Source: Mytilinidion resinicola (Eukaryota; Ascomycota; Dothideomycetes; Mytilinidiales; Mytilinidiaceae). Taken from it: a DNA stretch of 64,000 nucleotides. A program made the translations under genes and the position numbers. Below, in pieces: positions 34,761-45,701 of this stretch (positions are counted from its first letter, which is position 1; each line of letters starts with the position of its first letter). Under the pieces are notes generated by a model that was not told where the DNA came from, did no database searches, and saw nothing but the letters and a program-made list of their open reading frames with translations. The stretch lies in NCBI RefSeq assembly GCF_010093595.1, contig NW_022985450.1, positions 691,188 through 755,187 of the forward strand, written 5' to 3'.

Positions 34761-36833
34761 CTAAGTCATCCAGCCTCCGAAAACCCTCCCAAGAAATCCC
34801 GGCGGCGGCATCGCAGTATCGGGTGCGTCTTGCTGCACGCGCGATTCTACATCCTCTGGCTCTCGCACAGGTTCTGGCGCAGGGTCTGGCGCAAGCTCTG
34901 GCACAGGATCTGGTGCAGGCTCTAGTGCAAGCTGTCGCTCAAGGACAAGGCTAAGCATGTCGCGGAGTGCCTCCACTACAGCGCGTTCTTCGTTGATCCG
35001 ATTCAGGAAAGCTGGTAGCGGCATCCGCGCTATGTCTCTTGCTGTGATGCCGGCGGCAAGAGTAGCGTTACGGAAGCGGGCCATATCTGGAATGTTCCTT
35101 GGAGGTTCTCCAGCTCGGCGCGCGGCGAATAGTGGTTCTGGATGTGGTGGCTCTGCGATCGGTGGCTCTGCGATCGGCCACTCTTCGTTTTCGAGACGAT
35201 TAGCGACCGCTTCGACAGCTTCCGCAATCTCTCGCGCATCTGGGGGAGGTATCGCAGGGGCGAGTGTCTGGAAATGCTGACGAACAATCTCGGCACCACG
35301 ATCACGAAGATCTTGGCCCCGGAAGCCGTGGTCCATGCCGTGCATAATATTGTCTTCCACCACATCCATCAAAACGTGGTCTTCCTCGGCGGGCTGTAGA
35401 GCTTGATCGAAGGCTGGGAGTCGGCCGTCGTGTCGTATTACATGGACGAAAGCAGCTTGGCGGAACACCGGAGGAGGCACTGCATCAGCTTCAGCAGGCA
35501 GCACAGGACCTAAGTCTGGCATATCGTCGTCCGGAAAGTCTTCGGCGAGTTCTGGAGGATGCTCGACGTCGGCTGGGTCGGCCTGGGCAGGCGGAGCATC
35601 GGCTTGAGCTGGAGGCTGCAGATCGGCACCGCCGGCGGGTGGAATGATAGCAGGTCGAGCGTTGTTTGGGGCGCCTCCCGGGGCCGGGTTAGCTTGTTCA
35701 GCTACGTTTAGTTCCTGCCTGAGTTCTTGTATGGAGGCCTCTAGGTTCAAAATCCGCTGCCGCCAATTGTCTTTCAAAGCGTCGTCTTGCTCGATATTCA
35801 GCTGATGCACCCATGCAGCTCGCTGTTGTTCCATCCACTGAATGTCTTGCCGCAGATCGTCTATAACAAACCAGGCCTGATGGCCAGCCAGCAAGCCATC
35901 CAAAAGCTGCCGGACACCCGCTGGAATCTGGGCCGCCGCAGCAAGTGCGAGTGGCGGAGGAGGCAGGGGGCCGTTATGTAGCCAGTTTACGTGAAGGGCT
36001 GGGTCCTGTGGAAGTCGGAAAGGTGGAACGGGTGGGAGGGGTGGTGGGGGAATTCCTTGGTCCCACACTCCCATGAAACCGTCTTGATTCATCATCGCGG
36101 CCTGGTAAGGGCCGTCCTTAAAAAACTTCGTCGAACAATAGGGGCAGCAGTTTCGGGGCCGCACATCGCCGGCCGGTACGTCGCAGAACCATCGCTTAAG
36201 GCATATATGGCCGGCTGCATGACCACATGGGAGGAGAATGGCAAGTTCGGGGGTGTCGCCTTCGTTTTCGATGACACCGAAGACGTTCTTGCAGATAAAG
36301 CAGTCTGTGGGCGCTTCACCTAATGTATAAGTCGCCAAGTTGAGATAGTGTGTCGTGCCAACTGAGAGGTAGTCGCGGAAGAATGTTTCGCGATCAGGTA
36401 GATTCGGGTCTTGGTCGTTGGCCGCTGGCTCGGCTTGATCAACTAGGAATGCCCCAAGGCCGACTTGAGGTATCCGAATGGGCGCACCCATTATCCTGGC
36501 CAATGCAGCTTGATGGGCGATGTTTGGTGGGTCACCAGGTCCCAGGTCGAATTGGCCCAGAATGTCCTGTTGCTCTGGTCGTGCCCGCTCAGGTAGGAAT
36601 GCGTTGCGATCAGCATGCCAAACCATGGCGTGGTTGGGAAAGGCCAGCGGTGCCCTTCGTGGCCAATTGGCTAACTCCTCGGCATCAATCTCTCGCAGAG
36701 GTCCCGCGATAGCAGGCGGTGGACCCGGTGGCGGGCCTAACGGTGGCGGTTCGTTGTCGTCTTCCTGACGCGCCTGAGGATCCTCATTCTCCACAGTCGG
36801 AGGCGGTGGAATGCGTGGCAAGTTATCGGCCAT
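34761..36833 (-). CDS. RING-finger protein with Pro/Ala/Glu-rich low-complexity tail
   Basis: The frame is open further upstream (to 37088). The ATG at 36833 (MADNLPRIPPPP) is preferred because the upstream part resembles 5' UTR; this gives 690 residues. A RING-type zinc site occupies about 178-234: Cys178-x2-Cys181, Cys203-x-His205, His209/Cys211 and Cys230-x2-Cys233. The N-terminus is proline-rich. Residues about 340-385 look coiled coil (IQWMEQQRAAWVHQL, LEASIQELRQEL). The C-terminal third has degenerate repeats of PIAEPP and (A)PDPxPE type. The likely activity is E3 ubiquitin ligase. The substrate is unknown and membrane segments are absent. Low-complexity tails of this kind often vary in length between strains. 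Confidence 0.8.
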   Translation of the reverse strand: MADNLPRIPPPPTVENEDPQARQEDDNEPPPLGPPPGPPPAIAGPLREIDAEELANWPRRAPLAFPNHAMVWHADRNAFLPERARPEQQDILGQFDLGPGDPPNIAHQAALARIMGAPIRIPQVGLGAFLVDQAEPAANDQDPNLPDRETFFRDYLSVGTTHYLNLATYTLGEAPTDCFICKNVFGVIENEGDTPELAILLPCGHAAGHICLKRWFCDVPAGDVRPRNCCPYCSTKFFKDGPYQAAMMNQDGFMGVWDQGIPPPPLPPVPPFRLPQDPALHVNWLHNGPLPPPPLALAAAAQIPAGVRQLLDGLLAGHQAWFVIDDLRQDIQWMEQQRAAWVHQLNIEQDDALKDNWRQRILNLEASIQELRQELNVAEQANPAPGGAPNNARPAIIPPAGGADLQPPAQADAPPAQADPADVEHPPELAEDFPDDDMPDLGPVLPAEADAVPPPVFRQAAFVHVIRHDGRLPAFDQALQPAEEDHVLMDVVEDNIMHGMDHGFRGQDLRDRGAEIVRQHFQTLAPAIPPPDAREIAEAVEAVANRLENEEWPIAEPPIAEPPHPEPLFAARRAGEPPRNIPDMARFRNATLAAGITARDIARMPLPAFLNRINEERAVVEALRDMLSLVLERQLALEPAPDPVPELAPDPAPEPVREPEDVESRVQQDAPDTAMPPPGFLGRVFGGWMT

Positions 36834-37506
36834 CGCGATGGAGTTGTTGGTGAGAGGAGAGAGTGTGGTGATGTGGGATGGTGGTGGTGAGAAGAATGGA
36901 GGGTGAGAGATGTCGCGAGCTTGAGGTTGAATGCGTGTGCCAAGCCAGAACGGCAGCGGTGAATGCGGCGACACTGCCCAGTTTGTGGTGCCTTCGCTCG
37001 CTTTTGAAGAGGGAAAGAAGATGTACAAGCGAAGTTCTGGAAGATTGGAAAACTGGCCGGGGGACCTCATGCAGCCAGCGGTCGACAACTGTACACAGTA
37101 TTATCCACAGGAGAATAGTGAATTTCACAGATTGCAGACGAGATGGTGCTGATTTTTAATGAAGCGCGGTGACATGTGACATAATTTAGAGACTCTACCT
37201 ACAATTGCACTCCCGAGGACAAACTCACAAACTTTGCCCCATAATTCCAATCGGTGGTCTCTGCACGCGCAAGCTACTTTTCCATCACAAAATCTTCACG
37301 TGCGCCTTCGATACAGACCAAACACGGCGTTCCATTTCCATATACTAAGTTCGTCGAGTTGAGGAGTAGTCGTGAGATGAGGGCTTAGGATGGCCGGTCT
37401 ATACTGATTAAGTGGTATGGAAGTCTCCCAGTTCTATGCATGCGGAGATATACCTATAATACAGGAGTGAAGTACAGCGTCTACACAAAGTCTGAGAGCC
37501 CTGGTC
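36834..37506. other. intergenic region
   Basis: Promoter and leader of the RING gene plus the 3' flank of COQ11. No further gene is recognised. Confidence 0.4.
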
Positions 37507-38587
37507 TTACAACATACCTTTTCTCCACGCCTTCGTCCCCAAAGCTTCAATCTCCTTCACTTCCACTGGTCCTTTGATGGCGCTGTCTCCCAGGGCTTCA
37601 ACACAGGCTTCGCCCACTGTGTCTGCCTTCAAAGGCTTGACACCACCAGCACCCATCAGCCATGTCAGTTTTCCCCCGACCAGCGAGTTTGCCATTGCAC
37701 CCATACCCGTTATGGCAGCCATCGGTACTGTGAAACCTCGGGACGAGTCGTACAAGAACGGCGCACGGATAAATATACTTCGCATCGAGGGGAATGCGGC
37801 AGCGATGGTAGCTTCGGCTTCGCGTTTCGAGGCGATGTAGCGGCCTGGGAGGATCGGAGCACCGCCAGCAGCGGATATGTAGAGAAAGGATGGGACCTTG
37901 TGTGCTGAGGCTTCTTTGGCAAGGCCAATAGCTAGTCATCACTTCAATCAGCCTCCCGCCATCTTCAGAATATCGGGGCGTGTTGGGTGGGCTTCATACC
38001 CGAGTCACGATTCATCAGCTCATACGTCAATTGCCCATCCCTTTCCTGGGGCTTCAACGGCTCTCCCTCTTTCCTCTCCAGCGGGTTCTGGCTGCCGCCT
38101 TTTGTGCTGCTGAAAGCGCGTTGTAGTCCGCTCACAATCGACTCTCTCCCTTGCAGCACGCCCTTGTAATCGGCTTCTAGCAGTATCCCCATGGAATGCA
38201 CTACGGCATCGGCGCCTTCAAGGTGGGAGGTATATGAGGAGGGGTTGAGTATGTCGCCCTTCTGCCACGAGACGGCTTGCGCCCATGGCGGGGGATTGGG
38301 CGAGGAGGTTACGGAGGACCAGGTGGGCTCGCCGGAGCGACTGCACAGAGGCATTAGCCATGGTATCTCCAACCAATGTACAATTGATAATTGCGAGCTC
38401 CTCACCTGATGGAAGTAACTTGCCAACCCCGAGCAGTGGCAGCTTTGCAGATGCGGCTTCCTGAGGGTCAAGTGTCAGCAAGCAATTGAGACGGAGCTGC
38501 AAACTCTGGGTGACAATTGCGCCGGCACTGACCTAAAAAGCCATTGCCGCCACACACGACCAGCCTCCTCTTCACTGCTTGAGCCAT
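37507..38587 (-). CDS. COQ11: NAD(P)-binding Coq11-like protein (mitochondrial, coenzyme Q-associated)
   Basis: Exons 38587-38533, 38460-38406, 38340-38000 and 37931-37507 give 291 residues. The N-terminus MAQAVKRRLVVCGGNGFLG is the atypical SDR dinucleotide site (GGNGFLG). Later motifs ADAVVHSMGILLE, SFLYISAAGG and RYIASKREAEA (the YxxxK-like position) fit the Coq11/YLR290C and NDUFA9-like extended SDR group. In yeast, Coq11 associates with the coenzyme Q synthome in mitochondria and modulates Q content. The first codon is 86 bases from the oppositely read YEATS gene, so the two share a very compact promoter. Confidence 0.87.
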
Positions 38588-38673
38588 TGTTGCGTCTCTC
38601 ACGGCATCGTGCAGTCGGGATCCTGACATCACCACACAAGCGAACATCGGGCCGATCCGACCAGGCGTCAAAA
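38588..38673. promoter_or_regulatory. 86-bp bidirectional promoter between COQ11 and YAF9
   Basis: Only 86 bases separate the two divergent start codons. Neither gene has another visible promoter, so leaders and control elements of both must lie here or within the genes. No TATA-like box is seen. Confidence 0.6.
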
Positions 38674-40367
38674 ATGGCACCCGACGACCAGCGGCGCTCG
38701 AGAAAGCACTCCGAGGGTCAACCACCCCCAGAGTATTCTAACACCACAGATCCCACGCGAGACGAAAGTCATGATACACGGCCAGCTACAGAGACCACGT
38801 ACGTTCTCATCAGGACTCTTGAACACACACAATCTGCCTTGCCGCGGCACCGCATAGCTCCATCCACCCCACCGAGCCAATCCGTCCAGCCCATACCTAC
38901 CACCCCCATTTCATCGCCCACGGCACTTGGAGACGTCTAGAATTGCTGATTCTCAATCTTGAAACCCAGGACGAGCCAGCGGAACGCGCTCCCCGCCGCC
39001 ACGTTGCCTGGACCAGCCCCAGCCTCGCCGACGCAGCCAGCTTCCCAAGGTGATGCTGCATCGCGGCCCAAAAAAGGCCGCCTCGCCAGAGAGCTAGAGA
39101 GCACATTCACCGACAACTACAAAGAGCCAAGGGGACGTCGCAGGAAGTCTCGACGACAAGAGACGGTCGCCTCATCCTCGCAGCCAGCGACACCGACCAA
39201 CAACCAAGCATCGCTTCTGCTAGGCAACGCTCCCGCTCCTCGCCCTCATCCTGGTGCGACGCCTACCCCTCAGCCGCGACCAGCTGTCAAGCCTCCCGTA
39301 CCCTCCAAGGCCGCTCCTAAGGCTGCCCCCAAGACAGCTCTCAAGCAGACTGCGCGACAGGAACCGCCCAAGGAAGCACCCAAGATGCCACCCGTTACCA
39401 ACAAGCGTGTCAAGGTGCGTCGCTCTACTCCTTGGTCATGTGGGCGAAACTGATCTCCAATCTAGGGAAAGCAAGTCAGTCGCAACATCAGTACGTCGTA
39501 AGCCTTTCCTGACCTCTGGCCTTACCTAACAAGCATCGCAGTCATCGGATCAGAGGCCTGGGACCTCCCCCCCGTAGGCGACCCGAAACGCGACTCCTCC
39601 ATCCCCGAACAGCATACCAAGCGATGGTCGATATACGTGCGCCAGCCCGAGGGCCACCCAGACATGCGCACCTGGCTGAACAAGGTCACGTTTAAGATTC
39701 ATCCTGATTACAGCCCCTCTCTGCGAGGTACCTTCTCCCTGCGCGACGAGAACCGAGCCTTGGCTAACTGTCGCACCCAGCCTACGACAACCCGCCCTAC
39801 GAGATCACCGAGACTGGATGGGGCGGCTTCCAAGTCGACATCCGCCTCTTCTTCCAATCTGTCAGCGGCGAGAAGCCGCAATACCGCAACCACTTTCTAC
39901 AGCTCGAGCCATATGGCGAAGACGCGGCCAAGGAGAAGCAAAAGAGGGAGGGTTTCGTGCGCTCCGAGTTCCTCGAGGTGGTCGAGTTCAACGAGCCGAT
40001 GGAAGCTTTCTATCACGCCCTAACTTCCGAGCAGCAGTTCGACTATTTGAAGGACCCCAAGCAGTGCGCCGCGCAGTGGGGAACTCATATTGTCAAAAGC
40101 AAGAAAAAGGCAATCTCTCCAAGCGAGGGCAGCGCACAGCTACCTGTCCGCAGCACCGGCGAGTCGCTCGCGACGCAGGACCAGGAGGAAGTGCTGCGCC
40201 AGTCAATGTACAAGAGGGCTGCGGAGGTGGACAAAATGTACGAAGAGGAGGAGGCAAAGAAGGCGGGTATCACGCAGAGGTTGCGGGAGCTGAGGCTGAG
40301 TCTCGGCCCTGAAGCTGCTGCGCAGGCTACCAAGGAGGCGAGTGGGGATCGCGTGAGGAGGCGGTAG
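38674..40367 (+). CDS. YAF9: YEATS-domain chromatin reader, Yaf9/GAS41-like
   Basis: Exons 38674-38798, 38970-39414, 39466-39490, 39542-39727 and 39781-40367 give 455 residues. Residues 1-185 are a basic, Pro/Ala/Lys-rich extension, disordered and unlike yeast Yaf9, which starts at the YEATS domain. The YEATS domain (about 190-360) runs from RVKGKQVSRNI through RWSIYVRQPEG, KVTFKIHPDY and PPYEITETGWGGF to IRLFFQ. The aromatic cage-type TGWGGF loop is present. A C-terminal charged coiled coil (RAAEVDKMYEEEEAKKAG) corresponds to the Yaf9 C-terminal interaction helix. Yaf9 reads acylated histone H3 in the SWR1 and NuA4 complexes, so nuclear location and H2A.Z/H4 acetylation roles are expected. 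Exon 3 is only 25 nt. Confidence 0.82.
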
Positions 40368-41377
40368 AGTTGCTACTGAGGCGAGCAGACATGCCTGCTT
40401 CGGTAACGCGTGCATTCCTGTGAGTGGATTCTCACCTGCTTCATCACACGTTGCTCTGGAATGCCATAAATCAAATCATTACCTCATCCTTCTTCTTGAG
40501 TCGCAATTTGGAGTGACTGGTCTTCTGTATCAGAGTCACATATCCGACGACAGTAGGTCCAGCTCAGGGCGTCAATGGAAATCATCACAGGCAGCATCTT
40601 TCCCCTCATCGCTACGACTGCGACTTCCGGTCTCGATCTTCGTGGCTTGAAGTACCTGTAACATCTATGCTAACATCGAGGTGCCCGATTCGTCTCGAAC
40701 GCACGCACTAGCACAAGCGGCGAAGTGATCGCCGATTTGCGCTGGCCAAGAGCCACGGGTAGCACAATGGGCGAAGCAAGCGAGTGTGCCCGGGTGGTTA
40801 AGATACCGAAAGGCGTTGTTTGCGAAGTTCTCGACATTCAGGTTTGCTGATATCGTACTTCGCCCATTGTGGTAGTGTTTTCCTTGGCTTATACTATAGG
40901 CACCTAGTTAGCTCGCTGTTTGTGCAACGTGACATGGACTCGCTGGTTCGCGTCAGCCGACGCGGGTAGTAGCATTGAAGGACGCCTGCTGCGACTCGGC
41001 AGCCATTTGGCCACGGATGAGACAGTTCACCCGGGGGAAATGCCGTCGGTGCCACTCGACGTGATCCGGCCCTCCAAATCGGTACTTGGTGGGATTAACA
41101 AATGTAGTGAGCCGGCAGCTGGATGCTGGGTGTGGTGGGGCTTGGGAGTCAAAGTGAGGCTTTGGGATCTCGAGGTGCCTGCCGCCGGGTGTCACTTAAT
41201 ACAAACCCCACAGTCGTCTAACGATACACGCTAGCTTCACGCTATCAACCTCTCCTGTCACGCTGGTCGCGGCTTTCTGCTGATTACCGTGGGTGCTGGG
41301 CTCCACAGGCGCCGGGAATGGCTCCCGATTGGAGTTTAAGGATAGTATAACCCTTCACATGGAAGGAATTTTGCAGG
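40368..41377. other. intergenic region with a 14-bp inverted repeat
   Basis: No supported gene. CACAATGGGCGAAG (40763-40776) and CTTCGCCCATTGTG (40858-40871) are exact reverse complements 81 nt apart. The enclosed text contains a tRNA A-box-like GGGTGGTTAAGA word but no B box. It could be a small foldback element. Confidence 0.45.
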
Positions 41378-42130
41378 TGGGTTACTATATTAGGACGGCT
41401 GATGTTTGCTTGTCCATGGGTCCTCTCGTTTCACGACTCTTAACTGGGGCCTTGCGGAAGGCGGATGGTGGGTCTCTTCTGGAATTAGCTATACAACATC
41501 CTGCTTCATCCCGTCTGCAAGAAAATGGCTCGTGGCGATACCTTTCTAGACTGGTTAACTCCAGGCTCCAAGAAGGCATTTTGTAGACAGGTGATGGATT
41601 AGGACTATTGCTGTATGCTTGTCCATAAGTCCTCTCGTTTCACGCCTCGCAACGGGGGTCATAGGCATGGCTGATGGTGGGTCTATACTGCTTCATCCAG
41701 TCCGCATGAAAACGGCTCATTATGATACTGGTCAACTCTAGGCGTTTTCTTGTTCCACGCGTTTTAACGAAATCCTTGCGGAAGACGGCAGGCGGATGGT
41801 AGGTCTCTGTCAACCTCAGCCACATAACATCTTGCTTCATCCCCGTCTGCAAGTAATGGCTTATGGTGATACCTATCTAGACTAGTTAACTCGAGGCGTC
41901 TTCGTGTTTTACACGTTTTTAACAGGGTTCTTGCGGATAGAGGATAGTGGGTCACTTCTAAACTTAGCCACAACATGTCCTACTCCATCCCGTCTGTAAG
42001 AAAATGGCTCATGGTAATACCTATCTAGACTAGTTAACTCAAGGCGTCTTCTTATTTCACACGTTTTTATTAGGGGTCTTGCGGATAGAGAATAGGAGGT
42101 CTTATCCCTTCTACATGAATATAGCTTATT
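41378..42130. repeat. degenerate tandem repeat, about five units of 115-190 bp
   Basis: Each unit contains, in order, a CTTGCGGA(A/T)AG word, a CTTCATCCCGTCTGCAAG-like word, AAATGGCTCATGG, TACCTATCTAGACT and a GGCGTCTTC..TTTCACACGTTTT segment. The CCGTCTGCAAG word recurs near 41512, 41698, 41843, 41990 and (most degenerate) 42107. Sequence becomes more AT-rich towards 42120. Probably an old minisatellite or tandem transposon fragment. No coding capacity is seen. Confidence 0.7.
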
Positions 42131-42794
42131 ATAATACCTACTCTGGCTTTAGATTAGATTTCTTACTTGTTTTAATCTCGCCTTGTTATTTTCCCCCACT
42201 TATATAGCTGTCTCCGATCCGTTCCCTTTTTAGAATATGCAGTGCCCTAGAGGCACTGGCCCCTTACGGTGCTTCCGGCCCGCATCTGTGCTTGCTGTCT
42301 CGAGCTGTCTCGAGCTGCAATGGCGGTCGGTATTACGTCTTGGTGGCTGTAGGAGGTACATGTGTGCTACGGCGTTGGGTAGCAAACAGTACTCACTAGG
42401 CTTAAGAGACGGGGATGGATGTTTCAACCTCCCGTGCCCGGGCCCGAGTACCTGTGTTGAAGTCAATCGACGACGCACAAAGCAATTAATTAGGTCGCCA
42501 CATCATCACCGACGTCTTACAACGCTTCTTAAGGTCCATGTGGGTGCAATTATGCCTTTAGCTCTATATTTAGACTGTCTGGCCAAAGAAGTTTATATAA
42601 CCCCTAGGCCCCATCCATTTCATGTGTCTTCACCTATCCTCCGATTTCCAACCGTGGCTGAGCATCTCCGCTACCCTGCACAATCCTCCCTCCTTTATAT
42701 TTGCTGGACAAGATGCGATGACGCCTTCTTTTATATACATTACCTCCCATCATTGTATATATATTTCAAGCCCGAGCCGGAATTATCCAGATGG
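42131..42794. other. intergenic region upstream of the PKS relic
   Basis: A long open frame crosses here but only its last part (from about 42795) is recognisable. The direct repeat CTGTCTCGAG at 42294-42313 is a minor feature. No functional gene is called. Confidence 0.35.
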
Positions 42795-43066
42795 TCGAAC
42801 ACGATGCTCGCAAATCGGATTGGTTGGTTCTTTGGGCTCACAGGTCCAAGTGTGAACCTTGACTCCGCGTGCTCGAGCAGCATGATGGCCATGGATTTCG
42901 CTTGCCAGGCTCTGAGCAGTGGCGATGCCTCCATGGTATGTATCCCATTACGTCAATGACTCTCGATGTATTCTCCTTGGAAGCCAAGCTTAATATGTTG
43001 TGTAGCTCGCTGACCATCTAGGCACTCGTCGGCGGGTCAAACAACGGGCTTCCCGAAGCCAAGGTA
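42795..43066 (+). pseudogene. fragment of a polyketide synthase ketosynthase (KS) domain
   Basis: The translation of 42795-42935 reads NTMLANRIGWFFGLTGPSV, then NLDSACSSSMMAMDFACQ, then ALSSGDASM. After a possible intron (42936-43021) it continues ALVGGSNNGLPEAK and stops. This is the active-site region of a type I iterative PKS KS domain, with the catalytic Cys in DSACSSS. The rest of the KS and all other PKS domains are missing on both sides, so this is a relic of a former biosynthetic gene cluster and cannot be functional. Confidence 0.85.
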
Positions 43067-43459
43067 TAGTTGTCTAGGAGACTCTCGTGCCATCCGGGAG
43101 AGGTAGATCGGGCCTGCAAGACAGGACCCTAGGTCAAGAGATTGCGGTCTCTTACCTGAGGTAGAAGGTATTCCACTGTTCCATCCTGCAGAATTGCGGC
43201 TAACTTTCTACTGCGGCAAAGGGCAGTATTTACAACTTGCAGCTGCCTCTGCCTTTTGCGATAGCTCTCCTCGGTCGTCTCCTCTGCCCCCTCCAATTTC
43301 CCTATCTAACGGTCGCAGGGTTGAAGCGGAAGCGCTAAGAGACGACAAGGACGCCAAAGACGAGCCTACCGCCAAGGAAGCAACAGTACTAACAATATAT
43401 GGTAGCCCGCATCTATCGTGTTCTTGCCACCATGCCCAAGAACAAATCCTCCGGTGGCA
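43067..43459. other. intergenic region
   Basis: Between the PKS fragment and a small hypothetical gene. No feature is recognised beyond overlapping short frames. Confidence 0.35.
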
Positions 43460-43888
43460 ATGCCTGCGCTGCCGACAACAAACCTGGCTACCGCCCCCGC
43501 CGAACCCGTTGTTCGTGCCAACAAAATTGGAGTTCCAGCAGAAGGCCCTAACGCTGACTGGCTCCTCACGGGCGCAATAAATCCAGCTTGTGTTATTGGA
43601 CGACTTGAAACCTTTTTCCAATCACTCCTCCTGGTTATTACTTCCGATGACTATGAACCGGACGAACTCGAACTGGTTCCTGTCTATACGCAGAGAAATG
43701 GAATCCTTAAAAATCCTCCTGGACGTCCATGCAAGGTTATTAAACCTGCTCCGGCAGCTCCTGTACGTCTCCTTTTTCAATTGCTCTTGTTCTGACACAC
43801 GTGCTGACCTACCCGAGGCCCGCACCTCGGCTTGGAAGATTACGATGCCATCTAGGTGCAAGAAGACAACGCGCAGCAGATGGTGTAG
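43460..43888 (+). CDS. small hypothetical protein
   Basis: Two exons, 43460-43762 and 43856-43888, give 111 residues. The downstream exon encodes VQEDNAQQMV and a stop. I do not recognise the family. The protein has a Pro/Ala-rich N-terminus and a central segment CVIGRLETFFQSLLLVITS followed by DDYEPDELELVPVYTQRN. The neighbouring PKS and P450 relics make it possible that this too is a remnant. An extended upstream exon cannot be excluded, so the start is uncertain. Confidence 0.4.
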
Positions 43889-44654
43889 CGAGGGTCCCGG
43901 GTGTGACGGTTGCGACTCGAGCTGCTCCCTTCCAGCTAAAAGGAAACGCAACCAAAAGCGTGGATTACCCAAGACTTCCTGGCATCTACTGCCGCAGCCC
44001 ACAGGGCCTCCACTACAAACACGCCTGGTTACGAGCCTACGAGCCCGCGAGCCCGCGCTACTCTCTTTTGCACAAAGACTCCACTCCAGAAGCCACCGAA
44101 GCGAACCTTGCGCCTCCTCGACTAACCCCCAAAGCTCTTTACGAACATTTCTACCATACCGACAGCAATGGTAACTAAATCTTCCCATTTGCCAATTCTC
44201 TCCGCTGTCGTTAAGATCATATCCGAAGCATCCCAGCATCCCGGATATTAGCCATCGCCATTGGGCGCCTTCACTCGGGAGGAGATGGCTCTGTCTCTAG
44301 CGCTACTATCGAAAGTGACGCAGTAGACAGTCCTGCCTCCAACGACGTCCCTATCAATCCCACGCCCGCGTATCGCAAAAAGCGAAAGGCCAACCTCTGT
44401 CTTTGCTGGTTCTTCCACGGAACGACGAAGTACCTTCAAGTCGGAACTCCAGGGGACATCTTCCTGGTTTAGGAGCCCTTCGAAGATGTCCCACACCACT
44501 ATATATCACCAACACATCACTATATATCACCAACTTTTATTATATATAACACTTGCCTGGAAATATCTGATGCAGGTCTGACCTCCACTCCGGTCTTGAT
44601 GCAGACCCTTCTACCCCGAGTCCCAGACTCCCGCCGCCGCCACGCGAACCGTCT
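43889..44654. other. intergenic region with unassigned frames
   Basis: An open frame at 43801-44178 overlaps the preceding gene's end in another frame but has no recognisable domain. A CACTATATATCACCAACA repeat (two copies) sits near 44495-44535. Confidence 0.35.
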
Positions 44655-44996
44655 TTGGCTCTGACTCTGCCTGGCAGTGTCGAAGGCAGCGATTTCTTGT
44701 GCATCCCCTCGGTCGGCGCATCAGCTTCAGTGCAGAACCCACTACTCTCATCCATCTACGCTGAGACGCTTCGGCTTCACGTGAAGTCGTACTTCGTGGC
44801 AAGCTCGCCGCACGCTGATGTGGCGCTTGACAGGTGGTGGCTACCGGAAGGGGAGATTGCTCTGGTCAACTCCAGCATCTCGCACATGGATGAGAGATTT
44901 TGGAAGGAGACTGCCCCGCTTATCTTCGCCATGCTCGAAGTTAAGGACTGCCACGATTACAAGGGCTTCATCAAGTTCGCAGACGCTATTGCATAG
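44655..44996 (+). pseudogene. fragment of a cytochrome P450 (K-helix region)
   Basis: The translation contains NPLLSSIYAETLRLHVKSYF, where ETLR is the invariant ExxR of the P450 K helix. Then comes a segment around WWLPEGEIALVNSSISHMD and ERFW, which precedes the heme loop in intact P450s. The heme-binding Cys loop and the N-terminal half are absent; after ERFW the frame is unrelated. This is a truncated fungal P450, probably from the same decayed metabolic cluster as the nearby KS fragment. Confidence 0.8.
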
Positions 44997-45098
44997 TGTT
45001 ACAAAATTTCATTTACCACAGCATTCTCCAAACCATTGGTACCCAAAACCACAAGAATAGCTTCAGGTTGGAACACACAATCCTCTCCAACTCACACG

Positions 45099-45701
45099 AT
45101 GGCCCGTCAGGGCATCACCAAGACTCTCGTCCGGTCCTCCACCATCTCAGGTAGGGGAATCGTACGAAAACCTTCTCACAGGCTGGCGCAACGACGCCGG
45201 CTTTCCAAGATCCACGTGTTGATGGATAAGGTTGAGAAGGAGCTCAACATAGAGCGGACCGCGATTGCTGTAGGAAGCAGTACTTCTCGTGGCAGCAGTA
45301 GCTGGTCCGAGGAATCTGACGAAGATGAGAGTGACAACAATGGTTCTCTCGCGTCCGAGTCAGATGATGACGATGTTCGCGCTCCTGTCCTCCATGACGA
45401 GATGAGCGACGATGATACCGATCCAGATAAGGATCTGGGCGAAGTCGATACTCTTCTCGACGACTTAGAAGACAGGATGGCCGACGATCTCGGCTTCGAG
45501 AGCGACGACAGTCGTTTCGATGACGATGATCCCGAAGCTAACCTCAAATACTCCGAAGGCGGAGGCTTCGTGGAGGTTGAAGATAGCGAAGATGACTTCG
45601 CTGACTCCGAGCCTTCAGCCATTTTAAGGAGATGCTACAAGAGGATGTTCCAGAGGAGGAGATCTGGAAGCCAACGCTTCGTCTTCGGAGGAGGGGGGTG
45701 A
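45099..45701 (+). CDS. acidic low-complexity protein of unknown function
   Basis: A 200-residue single frame with a basic N-terminus (KPSHRLAQRRRLSKIH, about 25-40), a strongly acidic Ser/Asp/Glu-rich middle (about 65-170) and a basic C-terminus (RRCYKRMFQRRRSGSQR). Such charge-segregated proteins are often nuclear (histone- or nucleic-acid-associated), but no domain is recognised. It may also be a non-conserved frame. Codon use looks coding-like and the frame starts with ATG in a plausible context. Confidence 0.5.
   Translation: MARQGITKTLVRSSTISGRGIVRKPSHRLAQRRRLSKIHVLMDKVEKELNIERTAIAVGSSTSRGSSSWSEESDEDESDNNGSLASESDDDDVRAPVLHDEMSDDDTDPDKDLGEVDTLLDDLEDRMADDLGFESDDSRFDDDDPEANLKYSEGGGFVEVEDSEDDFADSEPSAILRRCYKRMFQRRRSGSQRFVFGGGG

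Noticed and set aside
40785..40860. tRNA-like sequence (GGGTGGTTAAGA A-box-like word)
   Set aside because: No matching B box and no cloverleaf pairing could be drawn.
42795..44996. Functional polyketide cluster
   Set aside because: Only fragments of one KS domain and one P450 are present; other domains, the heme loop and accessory genes are missing.
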